Positions 35,252-48,600 of a stretch of 64,000 bases of DNA are shown here, in pieces; the first letter of the stretch is position 1; every line of letters starts with the position of its first letter. The DNA comes from Lichenostomus cassidix (lineage: Eukaryota; Chordata; Aves; Passeriformes; Meliphagidae), in contig CM039183.1 in NCBI GenBank assembly GCA_008360975.2, positions 79,148,350-79,212,349 on the forward strand, written 5' to 3'. A model generated the notes under the pieces. That model was not told the DNA's origin and made no database searches. It saw only the letters and a list, made by a program, of their open reading frames with translations. The position numbers were made by a program, and so were the translations under genes.

Positions 35252-35384
35252 GACCACTGAAATTAGCTCAGCGGGTTAGAGCATGGTGCTATTAACAGCA
35301 AGGTTGTGGGTTCGTATCAGCGATTTAAGAGTTGGATTGGATGATCCTTGTGGGTCCCTTCCAACTCAGGGTATTCTATGATTC
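35252..35384 (+). repeat. tRNA-Ile-derived SINE with CR1 tail (TguSINE1-like)
   Basis: The head has a perfect RNA polymerase III A box TAGCTCAGCGGG at 35264-35275 and a slightly damaged B box GGTTCGTATC at 35309-35318. The whole stretch, TAGCTCAG, GGTTAGAGC, GGTGCTATTAACAGCAAGG, follows tRNA-Ile, with an altered anticodon position (ATT for AAT). It then changes into the CR1 3' end TGATCCTTGTGGGTCCCTTC, TATTCTATGATTC. A tRNA-Ile head with a CR1 tail is the published layout of TguSINE1 from zebra finch and other passerines. The acceptor side of the tRNA is degraded, so it is not a functional tRNA gene. Confidence 0.85.
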
Positions 35385-35399
35385 AGGAGAATAGGTAAA

Positions 35400-38390
35400 T
35401 AGAATATAACCAATACCATTAGTCTTAGTACCTCTGTCTCTGTTTCATTTGCTGAGGACTGTTTCCATTTCTCTTCATTTAGGGTGTGAACCCTCTTGCC
35501 TTTTCCTTCTCTGTGCTTTGGATGAGGCAGTGCTGATTGATGAAAGAGATCTTTACTGGCTGTATCCTCCTTAGACCTCATGACCTATCTGCCTCCATGT
35601 ATCTGTGTTACTGAGGTGTTAGGGGAAAAGCTGCCAGAGTTACTTACTGCTGGCATTTTTATTTTTTTCAGTTGTTTCATAAGTGGGAAAGGAGCTTTCT
35701 CTGTTCACCACCTTCCTTCATGCCCACATTTATATGTCTTTCTCAGCTTTACTTAAAGGAATTGTTGATAGGGAATCTCAGCATGGTCAGAATTATCCTT
35801 AAACAATAATTTAAAGCAGATGATCCTATAATTAATTGTCCAACACTATAACATATATGTATTGCTATTACTGTGATTCTGTTGTTGCTGCAAGGTCTTG
35901 ACCAGATTTTTAGAAACTTTACTGCAGGGACAGAAATATGAAAGTCCAGCAAGCTCTTAAAGCTTGGATGATAAATAGGAAAGGAAATTAATCTGTGAAC
36001 TATTGCAGGCAATCTACTTTGGGTAGGGCTTCTTACTGGTACTGTGGTAAGATGGGTATACTGGAGAAAAGGTACTCTGAAAAGAGAATTTTTGCAGCAA
36101 TTCTTTTTAGGCAAGGGAAGTGCGGGAGCTCAATCTCCCTGTGTAGCCAACACAAGGATTGCTGTGGATGCCTTTGAATGGAGCAGCTCAGTGGACTGAA
36201 AATCAATGCTTTGCCCATCACATTTAAACTCATTGCTGCTTTTTTATTTTTGTCTTGGTCTAACTGGGTCCTCCTGAAGGACTTTGAAGCTGTTTCCTTT
36301 AGTAGTCTCTGGCTACAAAGCTGAGGAATATTTTGAAAATGAAATGTTTTGGCAAAATAGTTCTCTGTAAACCTATCAGCTTTAGACTACTTCTTCACAA
36401 GCTTTTTGCACGAAACAATCATGACCTGCCCCAGCTGATGTAGTAGGCATATGGCTATGTGAAAACAACAAGCTTACACATTCTGCTCTCTAATATGGCC
36501 CTGTAAACAATTTTGTACTGCTTATCATGGCCAGATATTAATCAAACTGTGATGTATGGACTGGGACTTGTTTTGGTTGTGGTTTGCTGGGGTTTTTTTT
36601 GTTGTTTTTGTTTTTGTTTTTGTTTTTTTTTTGTTGGTTCATGACCTGTTCTTTGGGGGTTTTTTGTCATGTCGATTGCTCCATCCACCACCCACCCCTA
36701 CCACAACTTACAGATGAGAAATGAGAAGTATAGAGGCATTCACAATGGTTAGGGATTGTGGACTGGCATATGAAGAGTCTCCTCCCGCTTCAGTCAAAGT
36801 AAAAATTAGGTTAACTCAAGTAGGAGTAGCATGCTGTGCATTATTATTTGGACACTTATTTTCAGCAAGGATGATGGGATCAGGTAAAAACTGTTGAAAA
36901 TGTCACTTTCTGTTTCATTTTTGTCAGTCCTGGCATTTGGGAAGAAACAGGAACAGTTCCATATTTTCATTCTGGAAATATTACTAATAGCTCATAGCAG
37001 CTGGAGGAGATGCAGTGGGTAGAGCAGGAAAGTACAAACACATGGCAATTTGAAAGATTTATCATAGAATAAAAGTTGATGATCTTTTATTTACCGAGAA
37101 CATTAATCAATGTCTGTTCTGGAAGAAGGAAGATTTTATGAATAGGAATTTAATATTTCTTTAATTAACTTATTATAAGTGGCATCCCTAAGTTCAGAGT
37201 TGGATGTTTGTAATGCTGCTTTGGACTCTGAAGCAATATACTGACATCCAACAGACTCAAGAACTGGCCTTTTGACCCTTGCTCTCATTTTTAATAACAG
37301 CTCTTTTGGATTCTGCTGACAGCATAATGATGATTAATTTCACTTACTGGATGTTGAATCCCTTTTAGCCTTGCTGAGCAGTTCATGGGGAGAGGAACTA
37401 AGACTTAAGTTTTGTGAAGTCCAAGTGCGAGGCAGGGATGGAAAATGTCATAGAGCCCTATGTCCTGTTGAACTGTACACATAGAGTATTTCCCTTGGGC
37501 CTTCCCAGGCTCTTATCAGATACCAATTTGCCAGCCCTGTTTTCCCAAAAGTATCTGTGCCTTGAATATCTCCAGAAAGTGTGGCTGCTTCTTCCTGTGC
37601 TCTCCTGTGGTGGCGCAGCTGTGGTTGTAGAGGCAATGTATTGAGCTGGAGCCTTTGCAACATTCCTGGCCTCCTTCTGTCAGTTTAACTCATCTTGGAT
37701 CAGGCTGAAAGGGAGAAAAAATAAATTAAATTGCATTTATTTATGTGTTATGCATTAAACTAACTGAAATACAACCTTGCAGTAGTAACATTACCAAGGG
37801 CTGTTTTAAGGATCTATGATGGTATTTTAATGGTAAGTACTAATTATATAATACCAAAAGACTTGCTTGAAAAGGAAAAAAATTATTTTCTCATTAAACA
37901 ATTTTCTGCTCCTCACCAATGTCATGGAGGTTGTAGTAACTTCTAGACAGTGCTATGGAGGTATAGGAAAGTAAGAAATGAAGAGGGGGATGGAGAGCTA
38001 ACTGAAATCAGGAACCAGTTTCCTTCTCATGCACTTTCATGTACTCACTTCTATGGTAGGAAATGCTTCCTAATGAACAGAGTAAATTTTGGGCAAAATC
38101 ATCTCCATTCCCTGTGGCTAAAAGCATTTCAAGCAGACAAGTTATCAGAGAGATTCTTTTAGTTCCCTCCTGTTTTTTGTGAGACACAAGTGTGCAGTGT
38201 CCTGGTCCTGCTTCTTCTTTCACGTGTGTTGTTCTCAAGTAAAAAGCCCTGAAAGTTTTCAGTTTCTTTATGTAAGGTAATAGTGCCTTGTTCAGGGAGA
38301 TTGCATCACTTTTCTTTGTCATATTTGTTTGAGACAGTAAATTTCAAATCAAAACACTCGTTAGGGTAGATTAGCTAACTTTTTAATACA
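35400..38390. other. Intergenic, no gene recognised
   Basis: Unique AT-rich sequence with a (GTTTTT)n tract at 36604-36633. The 121-aa minus-strand open frame at 35749-36114 has no motif I recognise and is treated as chance. Confidence 0.65.
36604..36633. repeat. (GTTTTT)n simple repeat
   Basis: Four to five GTTTTT units followed by a longer T run. Confidence 0.85.
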
Positions 38391-38394
38391 TGTG

Positions 38395-38455
38395 TGTCAT
38401 GGTTTAATCCTGGCCGCCAACTCAGCCCCACACAGCTTCTTTCTCATAAAATACT
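38395..38455 (+). repeat. Probable ERVL-type LTR 5' end, truncated
   Basis: TGTCATGGTTTAATCCTGGC, then CGCCAACTCAGCCCCACACAG, closely resembles the 5' end of a common avian ERVL-class LTR (TGTCATGGTTTAACCCCAGC-GGCAACTAAGC). After about 60 bp the likeness is lost in a pyrimidine-rich tract, and I find no matching 3' end. Family assignment is from memory. Confidence 0.45.
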
Positions 38456-41400
38456 TTTGGTTTTCTTTTTCTATTTTCTTTTCTCTGCTTTCTTTTCTTT
38501 CCTTTTTATTTTCTTTTTTTTTTTAACTTTTTCTTATTTTTAAAAATTTTTTAATTTTTCCCCCTTTTTCTTAAACCTAAAGATTTCTCTGGAACTAGCA
38601 ACTCTAAAATCTAAAACCTGCTGCTAGTGATATGAGCTCTCATTATCTCCTTGCCACTTAACTTGACTTCTGCAAGTACCATGACCACTTAACCCAGCGT
38701 TGTGGGCTGAATTTGGCAATTCTGACTTTTCAGAAATAGCTTTCCCTCTGATAGTGGCTCTGACTTTTGACAACCCTTTTGTTCTCAATGATCCACTCAT
38801 CTTTTAAGTGATGCTTTCAGTCTGCCTCAGCTTTTCTTTGTGTTTCTTGTCTTTATGGGCACAGAGAGGAATTCCTCCCCAGCAGGGATAGTCTGGCAGA
38901 ATAATGAATATGCACACTTGGATACCTCTGCTTTATTTTCCTGTTTCCTTTCCAGTGCCTGCCTTAAAATTCTCAATTAGTTGGGGTGGTTAATGGGTTT
39001 TGTTTGATTCTGATGTCAAAGTTCTTGCTCTGTTGATGGGCTTTCACATAGTAAGGCCACTGTCTCAGCAGTTACCTATCTACCTTTCAGTCCCTTTAGT
39101 GAAGTACCTGTTTAGATTGTGATATTTTTCATTAAAAACAAAACAGAACAAAAAAATACCCCCCAAAATTCCCACAACCCAGAAACTGGCTAAGTGGAAA
39201 AAGAAAAAAAAAATATCTCCTTCTTGCCTAACATTCTCTAATATCCTTTGCTACTATTTATTACCTACTCTTAAAAATTCTGGCTGGCTTTTGTCAAGCA
39301 TTTATTTCAAGATGTTCTTTCCAAGAATTTCTTGACCATCTCTTGATAATGAAGCTGATGTGCAATCCAACAGCTCCCTGCCTTTTCCTGGAGTGGTACT
39401 TCTGTTCTGCCTGGCTGATCTCATGCTGTGTGCTGATTGCCTCTTCATTCACTGCTTTATTTTTCAGGATGTGGTAGCTGGCTTCCACCTCCTATCAACA
39501 CTCAAGCTGCAGTGTGCTGAGACAGTATCCTGTAGAAGCTTACTCCATTTGTTGTCTCAAGTGGTGAATGTGCTTGGAGGTTTTTGAGAAAATATCAGAT
39601 AGTTTTATACCCTAGATTATTGGTCTGATAATGCTGAGAATGAATATCTGCGGTAGCATTTTTACTTCTTTGGAGTCAGTGACAAACAATGTGTCACTTA
39701 TGTACTGTAACTGACTCATAAATATCCTGGTTTTATTCAATTTTATACTCTTTTTCTTCTGTGTCAGTGTATGTCTCAGGTTTAGTTACTGTGTGCATTT
39801 TCTAAATTCAGAAGCCGTGATGTTTCCTCCTTATGTGAAAATTCAATTTTTACTCCCCCTTTTCATGTGTCTGTTTATAATAAAGTATGTTTATAATAAA
39901 CTTGTCTTATTGTAGTTTTAATTTGCACTATTTAGTACAGACTTTAGCATGGGAAAAATAAAAAGCTGATTTTCTCTCTTTGGTTTCTGTTTTCCTGTTC
40001 ATTCACTCCTGTCTTTTTTTGTTTGTGGAGTTTTTTTCCTGTTTTTCATTTGTTTGTTTTTTGAGGGGTTTGACTAACCTTTATTTTTTACTTATTGTGT
40101 TTCATTAATGTCATCGGGGAGAAATCTCAAAGTTATCAGCAGTTGAATTTGTTCCTGAAAGCCCTGATGTGATGATTCTATGTATAAGGTTTTTCCATTA
40201 AGTTGTCTACATGCTGTCACTGCTTTTCTAATTTTATTTTTTTCTGTGTCTTGCACATTTGCTATTGACTGAGTGCTGGTTTATTTTCTGTGTCACTTGC
40301 ATGCCCCTTTTTCTTCCCAGTGTCTTGCCTCTGCCTCTGTTTGACTTGTGACTTGTGTTTGTGTACAAGCTTGTTTCTCAGGTCTGTGCGAGTCTCTCCA
40401 GTTTGCTAGAGTTTGCATCTTTCAGTGCTTTCATTTCAGCTATTGCCTTTTCCTTTCCTGTTACTAGTGCCATCTGTTCATCTCTGGAAACTGGGTAGTT
40501 ACACAAGCCTGTCTTTTTTTTTGTAGCTTGGCAAAATATTGTTGTGGGGTTCCTTCAACTTCTTGATAACACTGTTCAAAATGTCTTTCACACATGCCAT
40601 TTTTGTATGGTTTTAAACCACTTTTGGAAAATTCCCAGGATTCCTCTCCCTCACCCCCCACAATATTCTGTTTCATTTAAATGCCCTGGCATTGTGTTGC
40701 AGCAGTTTTTAATTGCTGCTTCTTGCTCCACTGCACTTAGCTTCCCTCTCCCAGTCTTTTTCTCTCTTCTTACTGCAATTGCATAGCACCTCTCATTATC
40801 TAGAGAAACACTACTTATTATACATCTCCCCTTTAAAGTTCATCTGCTTGCAAACAAGAATCTGATCTACTAAGATTCTCATTGATTATATATTTTATTT
40901 ATACATTTCTTTGCAATATTCTTAATATCTGATTTCATGCCTGTGTCTGCAATCTAGATTTATTTCCAGCTTTGCTTCATCAGGGAGCCACAATCACACT
41001 CCATTTTTTTCTAGTCTTCTTCTTAGTTCCAGACACAAAAGTTGTCTTTTTTAGCCCACATTAATGGTTTTTAAAACACAATTTAGAAACGGGAATGAAG
41101 TTTATCATCTTTGTGCTTCTGCAGGGGCCTGTAAAACTGTGGTCAGACATATCTCTTGTAACAGTTTTCTGTTCCCACAGTGTTTTGCTAATTGTTAGCC
41201 AGCACATTTGAACAGGAAAAGCTGTTTCATACCCACTTGGGATTCCCCCTTATCTGGATACCCTTTAATGTACTATCTCATATGTAAGTTTTCAACAGTT
41301 AGTGCTAGTGTTTGAAGTAGCTTAATTTAATATCTGTGAAATCAGATTCAGAGAAGTCAACGAGGCTTGAGTAAGATAAGGTAAATCAATAGAGGGACTC

Positions 41401-42630
41401 TGCCAGCCCAGGAAAATAACTCTTTCACATAATTCCAGCAGAAAATCTCCAGTACAAAGCATATCTCCATCCTGGCTTGTGTAAACTGACATAATTTTGG
41501 AGTAAGGGGATGCAGGTTTTTGTGAGAAGCATGTGTGGAGCTTGCAGTGGGGAGTTCAGCAGTACATTTCAGTCTCAGGAACAAATCAGTCTGGCTGTGC
41601 CACCTGAAGAGATGAGCAGTGCAAGGGAAAGTCTCTGCTTAATTGTCTCTTCCTGTGAGCTTTACTACAGGACCAGTGGCTCTTTTAATATATAACTTCA
41701 TGTTCTTACCTTCCTTTCCTGTTCTGAACAAAGAAATTGCTTTATATTAAAATTAAAGACTGACAATAACCCCATGAGTTAAGAATTTTGAAACTCAGCA
41801 AGTTTTGATATTGCAACATTAACTTAATCAAATCCTGACATAAGTGCAACTACTTAATATTTCATGCACACCGTCTGCTATTGAAAAGGCAACTGACACA
41901 TCCATAGGTCCAGTAAAATACTCTGAACAGTTTTGTCTCCCACACTACTGGGTTGACTTTGAATCTTGGTTATCTTTGGATCTAAGCTTTGGCCTCCAAT
42001 CATTTGCTTTGTGTGTGGGGCCTCAATATACTTACAATCCCAGAGGATGTAACTAAGGAACCTTGCGAGCTAACTGTGCTGGATTCCTATGATGATTCTC
42101 ATCTTTTCATTAGTTAACAGCTCTTGCTTGAACATTTCTAGGGTTTTTATTCCTTTCTTCTTGAAGTCGTCTCTGAAATGTGAATGTTTGGGTGCTGTGA
42201 TCTGCTACAGCACTCCACTGAAGTCAGTATAACCAGATACTAAGATATATAATTTCCCTGCTTTTCTCATCTGACTTGTTGACATGTACAAAAATCCCAG
42301 TAACCCCTCAACCTCATACTCAGTGTTTATGTTCATGTCATCATCCCAACTTTCTCATCATCACTGTTTCCTTGGGTAATCTCTCATGCTCACATGTGGC
42401 TTTCATTTTTGAGTCCATATGTATGATTTCACTTCAATGTGCAGAGTTATACATTTGCTGCACACACAGAAGCTACCTGTTGCAGTCAGAGGTCACAATG
42501 GGCTTTTGGAGCACATCCTGCTCTGTCTGCAGTAAAGTGATAACTGTAAAAGTGAGCTGGACTTGCTTTCCTGTGCAGGTTTCTGGCTGAGGTGGACACG
42601 TTTTCTCCAAAGAGTCATTTTACATGTAGA
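38456..42630. other. Intergenic, T-rich tract then unique sequence
   Basis: It starts with a pyrimidine tract (about 38456-38575), possibly LTR-derived. The remainder is unique AT-rich sequence with only short open frames and no recognisable gene. Confidence 0.6.
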
Positions 42631-42639
42631 AAATATCAC

Positions 42640-42885
42640 CACTGAAGAAGGTCTGGAAAAAATAAAGTTGTTTAGCCTCAAGAAAAGAATGGTAATGGAT
42701 CTTGCAAAGAAATAGGAATATACTACACAGCTGGACCTTTGAGGACTCAGCTTAAACACTTGAAAAATCCTTGTGACAACAAGGATTGTTGTCAAGGGAA
42801 GCCTTGCCATGACTTCCCTAGACAGTCTCAATCACTGAAGTCTTTAAGAGCAGGCTGCATGAAGGCAGATGTAACCAATCCCACC
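42640..42885 (+). repeat. Old CR1-like LINE fragment, sense
   Basis: AAGTTGTTTAGCCTCAAGAA-AAGAATGG and the later GAAGTCTTTAAGAGCAGGCT-GCATGAA resemble the CR1 stretches usually reading TTTAGCCTGGAGAAAAGAAG-GCTC and GGTCTTTAAGAACAGGTTGGA. The middle is badly diverged. It could also belong to a related old LINE such as L2 or L3. Confidence 0.45.
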
Positions 42886-45588
42886 TCAAGATAAAGTGAA
42901 CTGGGTCCCCATCCAAGCCACTTCTTCTATTTCTCATGCAGATGTCCTCCTGCCTAATAGTTGACCTGAAATCTTGATCAGTTCCCTTCTAAAAAGGGAG
43001 CACTTTCTGCCACTGCTGACATCTGTATGAAACTGAGACTTTTATATAAAGACAACTATATGAAAGGATCTGCATTAAAGGCTGTAATTACTGCAATGAA
43101 CTTTCAGTATTTTTAGTGAGGAACTGCTATTAGCAGTTGATATTCATGAATCATGCAGGTAAGCATTCAGACTTGACACTTATTAGGAGCACTACCAATT
43201 TTTTCCGGACAAATTATTTTAGTGTCATTAATAACAACCCCAGAGGGCTACCAAATCTCCACAAATGAATGCTTGGAGGGAAAACAATTATGGAACTAAT
43301 AGACATCAGAACATAAACCACATGTGCCATGGGTGAATAACAAGATTTGACTGACTATCAATTTTTCCTGCTTGGAAATGAGTTTTAATTAAGCATAATC
43401 AGAAATTATTTTAATTATTTCAGTTTATTTCTGGAAGTGGCTTTTAATATGCATCTATGTACTTAAAGTGCCATTCAAAGTAGTTAGAGCTTGGCATTGT
43501 CTCAATGAAAATAGTGTGCTAACTCTACTATCCCTGTGTGAGTTTGTGTGAAACATCCATTTTTAAAATCCCTTTACGTTCTTAGAAAAGGATGACTGTG
43601 ATTTGGAAAGTCCAGTAACTAAGCAAGAGCCATGTACTTTTGTCTTGGCAATCAGAAGGTGAAGTATACCACATAAGTGCCTGGTTTTCAGTGGAGAAGT
43701 ACTGTAGCAGTATGGATGTGAAAGTGTGAATGAAAAAGTAATTTAGGTTGACACAAGTACCTGATTTAATCTGTTCCATTTTACATATTTTATAGTCTCT
43801 GCATAGTCTCTTTAGCCCTGGTGGTCATATGGTGTCCCCAAGCCCCTCATTTGCTCAATATTAATTTTTGGACACCTTCTTAGCACTTCATTTTGTGTCA
43901 AGTCATTTACAGAAACAGAAATTAAGTCATTCTGTGAAAAGTGTTCTGCAGTGCTGAACCTCATAATTAGTTATAGTAACTGTGGGTTTCCATTTCAATT
44001 CATCTCCCCTGAGTAAAATAGAGGACATGAGACTGGTTTGGTAAGAAATCACAAGATCACTTAGAGTTTATACATAATAGCTGACTTTCTAGTGACCTTT
44101 GATTGAAAACAAAGAGCAAAAGAAAAAAATTTGTTTAAAACACAGTGATCAAGACCCAATCAAACTGTACTACAATATTTTTAGTTTAAAAACATTTCTT
44201 GTGGTGATGGTTTCCCAAAGTTTTTTGTACTCCTTAGTAGTTATAGTTAGCTCAGTCAAAGTAACTGTGGCCTGGCTGATTTTATTTTATTTCCACCCCT
44301 GCTGCTGCCTCTTTTGGATATCACTAAGGAGATTCAAAAATGAAGTCTATGTGAAGGAAATAAATTGACATTTCTTGAGAAAAGCAAGAGCAAGGCTGAG
44401 TAGGGCACTGGAGAAATGCAATTTTTCAGTTTGACTTTGCTTGGGCTAGACTCCATTGTGAGACAGAGACAGTAATTAGCACATGAATTTAGTGTATAGG
44501 CTCAGCTTTTACAATATATATCATTCCTATCAGCCCAAAATGATGCAATACACTTGTGCTTGATCTCAAGGTGGATGAGAGGACTCTCACTCACTTTGCA
44601 GTGAAAGAGGATGTTCAGAAGTCTGACAGGACAGTGGAATGTTGAGTTGGTCTGTGGTTAAGGCATGCACAGAACAGATCAGTTTTGACTAAAAAGCAAA
44701 ATCTACTGTAAAAACATTTTCTTTACCGTGAGGGAAACTTCCTTTCTGCCTTCACACCTCTTGTCCTGTCACCCCATTTACCTCCAGTACAGTTGTACTT
44801 GCAACTTCCCACTAGGAGCACGTCCTGTGTCTGCACTTTGTAGACCTGTTGTTTCCCCCTAATGTGAAAGTTATACCCATGGATAACTCTGGAAAGATTT
44901 ATTTATTTTCTGGTTTAGATAATGAAGGTATTTGTGAAGAGTGGTTACAATATGTGGTTTCCCCTGGTGTCCAATCATAACTTTTGTGCCTCCTGTTCTT
45001 GTGAGGAGCTTTAGTGGGCCTCTGAGTCAGGAGTCTCTACCAGTGAGGCTTAGTGGTGAATTTGGAGGTAAAGAAGATTCTGGGGCTGGGGCCAGAGCAG
45101 GAGTCTGTGGAGGGTCTGAATTTCTCTGTGCCAGCACCACTGACACACACCAGGAGGACTGAGAAATGAGGATTTTTTTTTTAAGTTCCCTTCCTCTTGG
45201 ACTTTTCCAAACCAACAAATGGATCACACTTGTTTCTTGGCCTCCCAGTTCACAGCTCCATAGGACTTTTTCTCTGCTAATCATGACTACACAGATTGTT
45301 TCCTGAAGCCACACCACTTGCTGACACAGGGAAGGAATGTGAAAAACAAGAAGGCTAGACATCTCAGAAATGCCAAAGGTGAAAATCCCTGCATAACATG
45401 ACTGCTTTTTATGGCAATTTAGCAAGTGGAAATGAGGAGGAGAGCCAAAAAGCCTTTCACAAGTTAGGTTTCTGCAGACCACGAACAAACAGTGAGTTCT
45501 CAGTTTGGAAGCTAATAGAAACTGGCTCAGACAAGGCAGCCCAGAGCAAGATCTTCTGCCTGTACTTTCCCTCATTATTTCTCCCCAT

Positions 45589-45604
45589 CACACACACACA
45601 CACA
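45589..45604. repeat. (CA)n short microsatellite
   Basis: Eight CA units, followed by looser CACACTCATGCACA. Confidence 0.9.
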
Positions 45605-48600
45605 GAGGCACACACTCATGCACAAGCACCTCAAAAGTCACCACCTCAGTTAACACTCGACCACTGGTAAAAAGGGAAGCCTTAATTCATGGCCATACCC
45701 TTTAAATCATCAAAGGAAAGGTGTCAGACAGTCTAGTGGTTAAGATGTAGGATGCTGTAGAAGCCTTGTACAGAGGTAAGGCTCTGTGTGCTGGCATTAG
45801 AAACTGTTGGAAAGAAAGCTAGAGTGGTTTTGATCATTGTGGGTGAACATGTCCTGAACACATTTTGAACCTATCTCTTCTCTAGCCTGACCATGAACAT
45901 TTCCTCTGGAATCAAAACTTCTGACAGTTTCTTCCAGTCTGAGTTCTTTCTGTATTTCCTCATTTTTTTCCTGCTATATTTTTTCCTGCTGCCTTCCTAT
46001 GTGATGCTTTTTCTCTTACAATTTCTTGTCATCTCTTCCTTGTTTTGTTTTCAGAAATGTGTTTTAGAGGCAGAATGTACTGTAATTTTCAAAGGTCCCT
46101 CCTTTCTACTTTCCTGCTTGCTGTATCTCATCTCTCATATCTCCAATCTCCTAGCAAGTTTAAATTTAAGATCTTCATGTTTAATATAGCCAAAGTGTTT
46201 TTCCTAAGTCTGAGGCATTCATTTAAAACACCAAGGATTGCAGCAATTTTGTGGTGTGTGCAGGGAATGATGGTGGTTGCTCTGGAAAACAACCTCCTTC
46301 TCTGGCGAGAGCCTAAGGGTATTATTTCACAAAATGTACACCTACTTAAGAAATGTCAGGCTGTAGGGGAGCAGCTGGAAGCCAAAGCATGTTATGACTC
46401 TCCCTGCTCAGCTACTTTCTGGCTGCTTTATAGCTGGAGTTTTGCAGCCACTCAGTTTACCACAAAGAGCATGTGGAGCAGTTTGAATGTCTGGGGCAGG
46501 GGAAAATGCTCTTTCTTAGCTTTTAATGCCAAAGAGAGTGACAATATCTTCTGATTACATTTGTGCCAGTTAGTCCCCAGCTGTGAACTCATGGTGGGCA
46601 GCAACCTCTCTCTGCACCTGCTGATGCCTGTGTTTCTCAGAAGTGTTGAGTGGGTGGGAAGTTTCCAGGAAGAATGGATTTGTCTTTGGTACATCTCAGG
46701 TATGATGTAACTAGTGCTCTCATCACAAGCTGTAAGCAGGAGTGACCAAGTTTGGTTCTGCAGACAGTCAAATTTCTGAAATGTTTCATGTCATGTTGAC
46801 TTAAAAAAAACTGTGGTTCTGAAGAGTACAGAATAAGAAAATATCCTGCACATAAGGGGCAGGTATGAAGGCATGGTTGGTTCCCTTGGGCTGCTGAGAT
46901 GAGATGTACAGTTTCCAGCCTAGCTATCCTACTTCCATCAACAAGGCAATGTCCTGTCAGTTAGTTTTTTAGGTCTTTAATAAAGTGTGCATTTGGGAAA
47001 AAAATCTAGATACTGCGTCATGCCAACCTATGGCAGTTGTGTTCACAAACTTTTAAAAAAAATTTCTTAGCCCAAGTTTATTTTCAGTGTTTTGTCAAAT
47101 GACTGATGGAAGACTAGTATTCAAGTAACTATGCAGCATAATTTTATGTCCTCATTAAAAAACTTGATGCAAATGAGCACTGAGAGATCATTGTCTGCTT
47201 TGGAGTCAGATTAATCTTGTTGAAGATCATGCAGCAGCAAACCATCAAGCAAAATCACTGTAGGAAATCTACTGTTAAAAAGTTAAACCAGAAGAACTTC
47301 ACATTATATGGGGATGATTGGGTTAATATGGTAAGCATGCTTTGAGGACATTTCTTCCTTATGGATATTAGCCTTATTTAAACATGAAAGGTAAGAACAC
47401 TTCAGACCATGCATCTGCAACCATTATCTCAATTAATTACCCATCCAAATTGAAGCATTTAAGGATAATCTCCATTTTGTAATTAGAGTTAATCTGTTCT
47501 TCTACTTTGCCTACACAACACATGGCTCCTAGATTACTTTGAACTTTCTTCCTAAGGCTCTGACAGTTTATGAATCTCTTTTATTTCCTTATCAGATTTG
47601 GTGCTGTGTGGGGAGGTCTCTGTGTACTCAGAGTGGGTGGTTTGCAGTTGAGTGAATGTGTGCAATGATTACAGATCAACACTACTGTTAACAACACTAA
47701 TGGAAGGAGCACTGAAGGAAAAACAACACACAAACAAAAACTTGTAGAGCCTGGGGATAGGTGTGCAACTGGCAGGCATATAGATAACATTTGCTAATCA
47801 CCTTTCCCCATTAATTGTAGTGCTCAATACTTAGTGTCATGTGGAACTGGAGATATCTTTACATTCTTCTTCCTCCATCAAAGGTATATTTTTATTTTGC
47901 TTCTTACATCAAAGATGTCTTAAACTTGGTTGTTTGGCTCCTTTCCCATAAGCCTGGATTCCTCTAATGTCTTATATTCAGTTGCTATCAAGAAACAGTT
48001 ACTTTTATTGCATTTAAAATAACTATTCACTGTCAGTATTATTAAGTAAAACATGCTATGAAATGAGTATCACTCAGTAATGACCTTACTATCATTCTGA
48101 TGTTTTGCCATTATCTGCAGAAGTTCTCACTTTATCCTCCATTATTCACCAGCTTATATCAGCAGTGACTGATGCAACATGACAAGATGACAGTCAGTGC
48201 TTTGCTCCCTACCAGCCAGCTCCACCACTCATGCATGCTAATAACAGCACTGAGAAGTAACTTGTGGAAGAAGGACTTGTGTTCTGCCTGCACTGCTGCA
48301 GGCATCTCTAAAGTTACCATTTTTATGAGATTGCTGAGGAGGTGATGAATTTTAGTTGCAAAGGATATTTTACAGGGCATTGCTACTGAAGTGTGCTCTG
48401 AGATATTTGTGACTCTTATGATTGCTTCAGGGCTATGTCTAATATCATGAGTCACTAATTCAAGAGCAGAATGTTCTAATGGCATATTAACATTAATGAG
48501 AGAATACTAGGAAATCTGAATACAGCCTGAGCACACCAGTAATCTCCTACTTGCAATTTTGATGAAGTGATGGCTAACTGGGCATTGAAAGGTTAGCACC

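Noticed and set aside
35257..35330. Functional tRNA-Ile gene
   Set aside because: The acceptor side does not pair, the B box is damaged, the anticodon position is altered and the CR1 tail follows directly, so it is a SINE head.
45027..45575. 182-aa open frame on the minus strand, longest in the window
   Set aside because: No domain motif, odd composition, no splice or promoter context, and a length that can occur by chance in 64 kb read in six frames. Conservation of the frame in other birds would be needed to revive it.
46045..46554. 169-aa open frame on the plus strand
   Set aside because: Overlaps another frame, has no motif and reads through unique noncoding-looking DNA.
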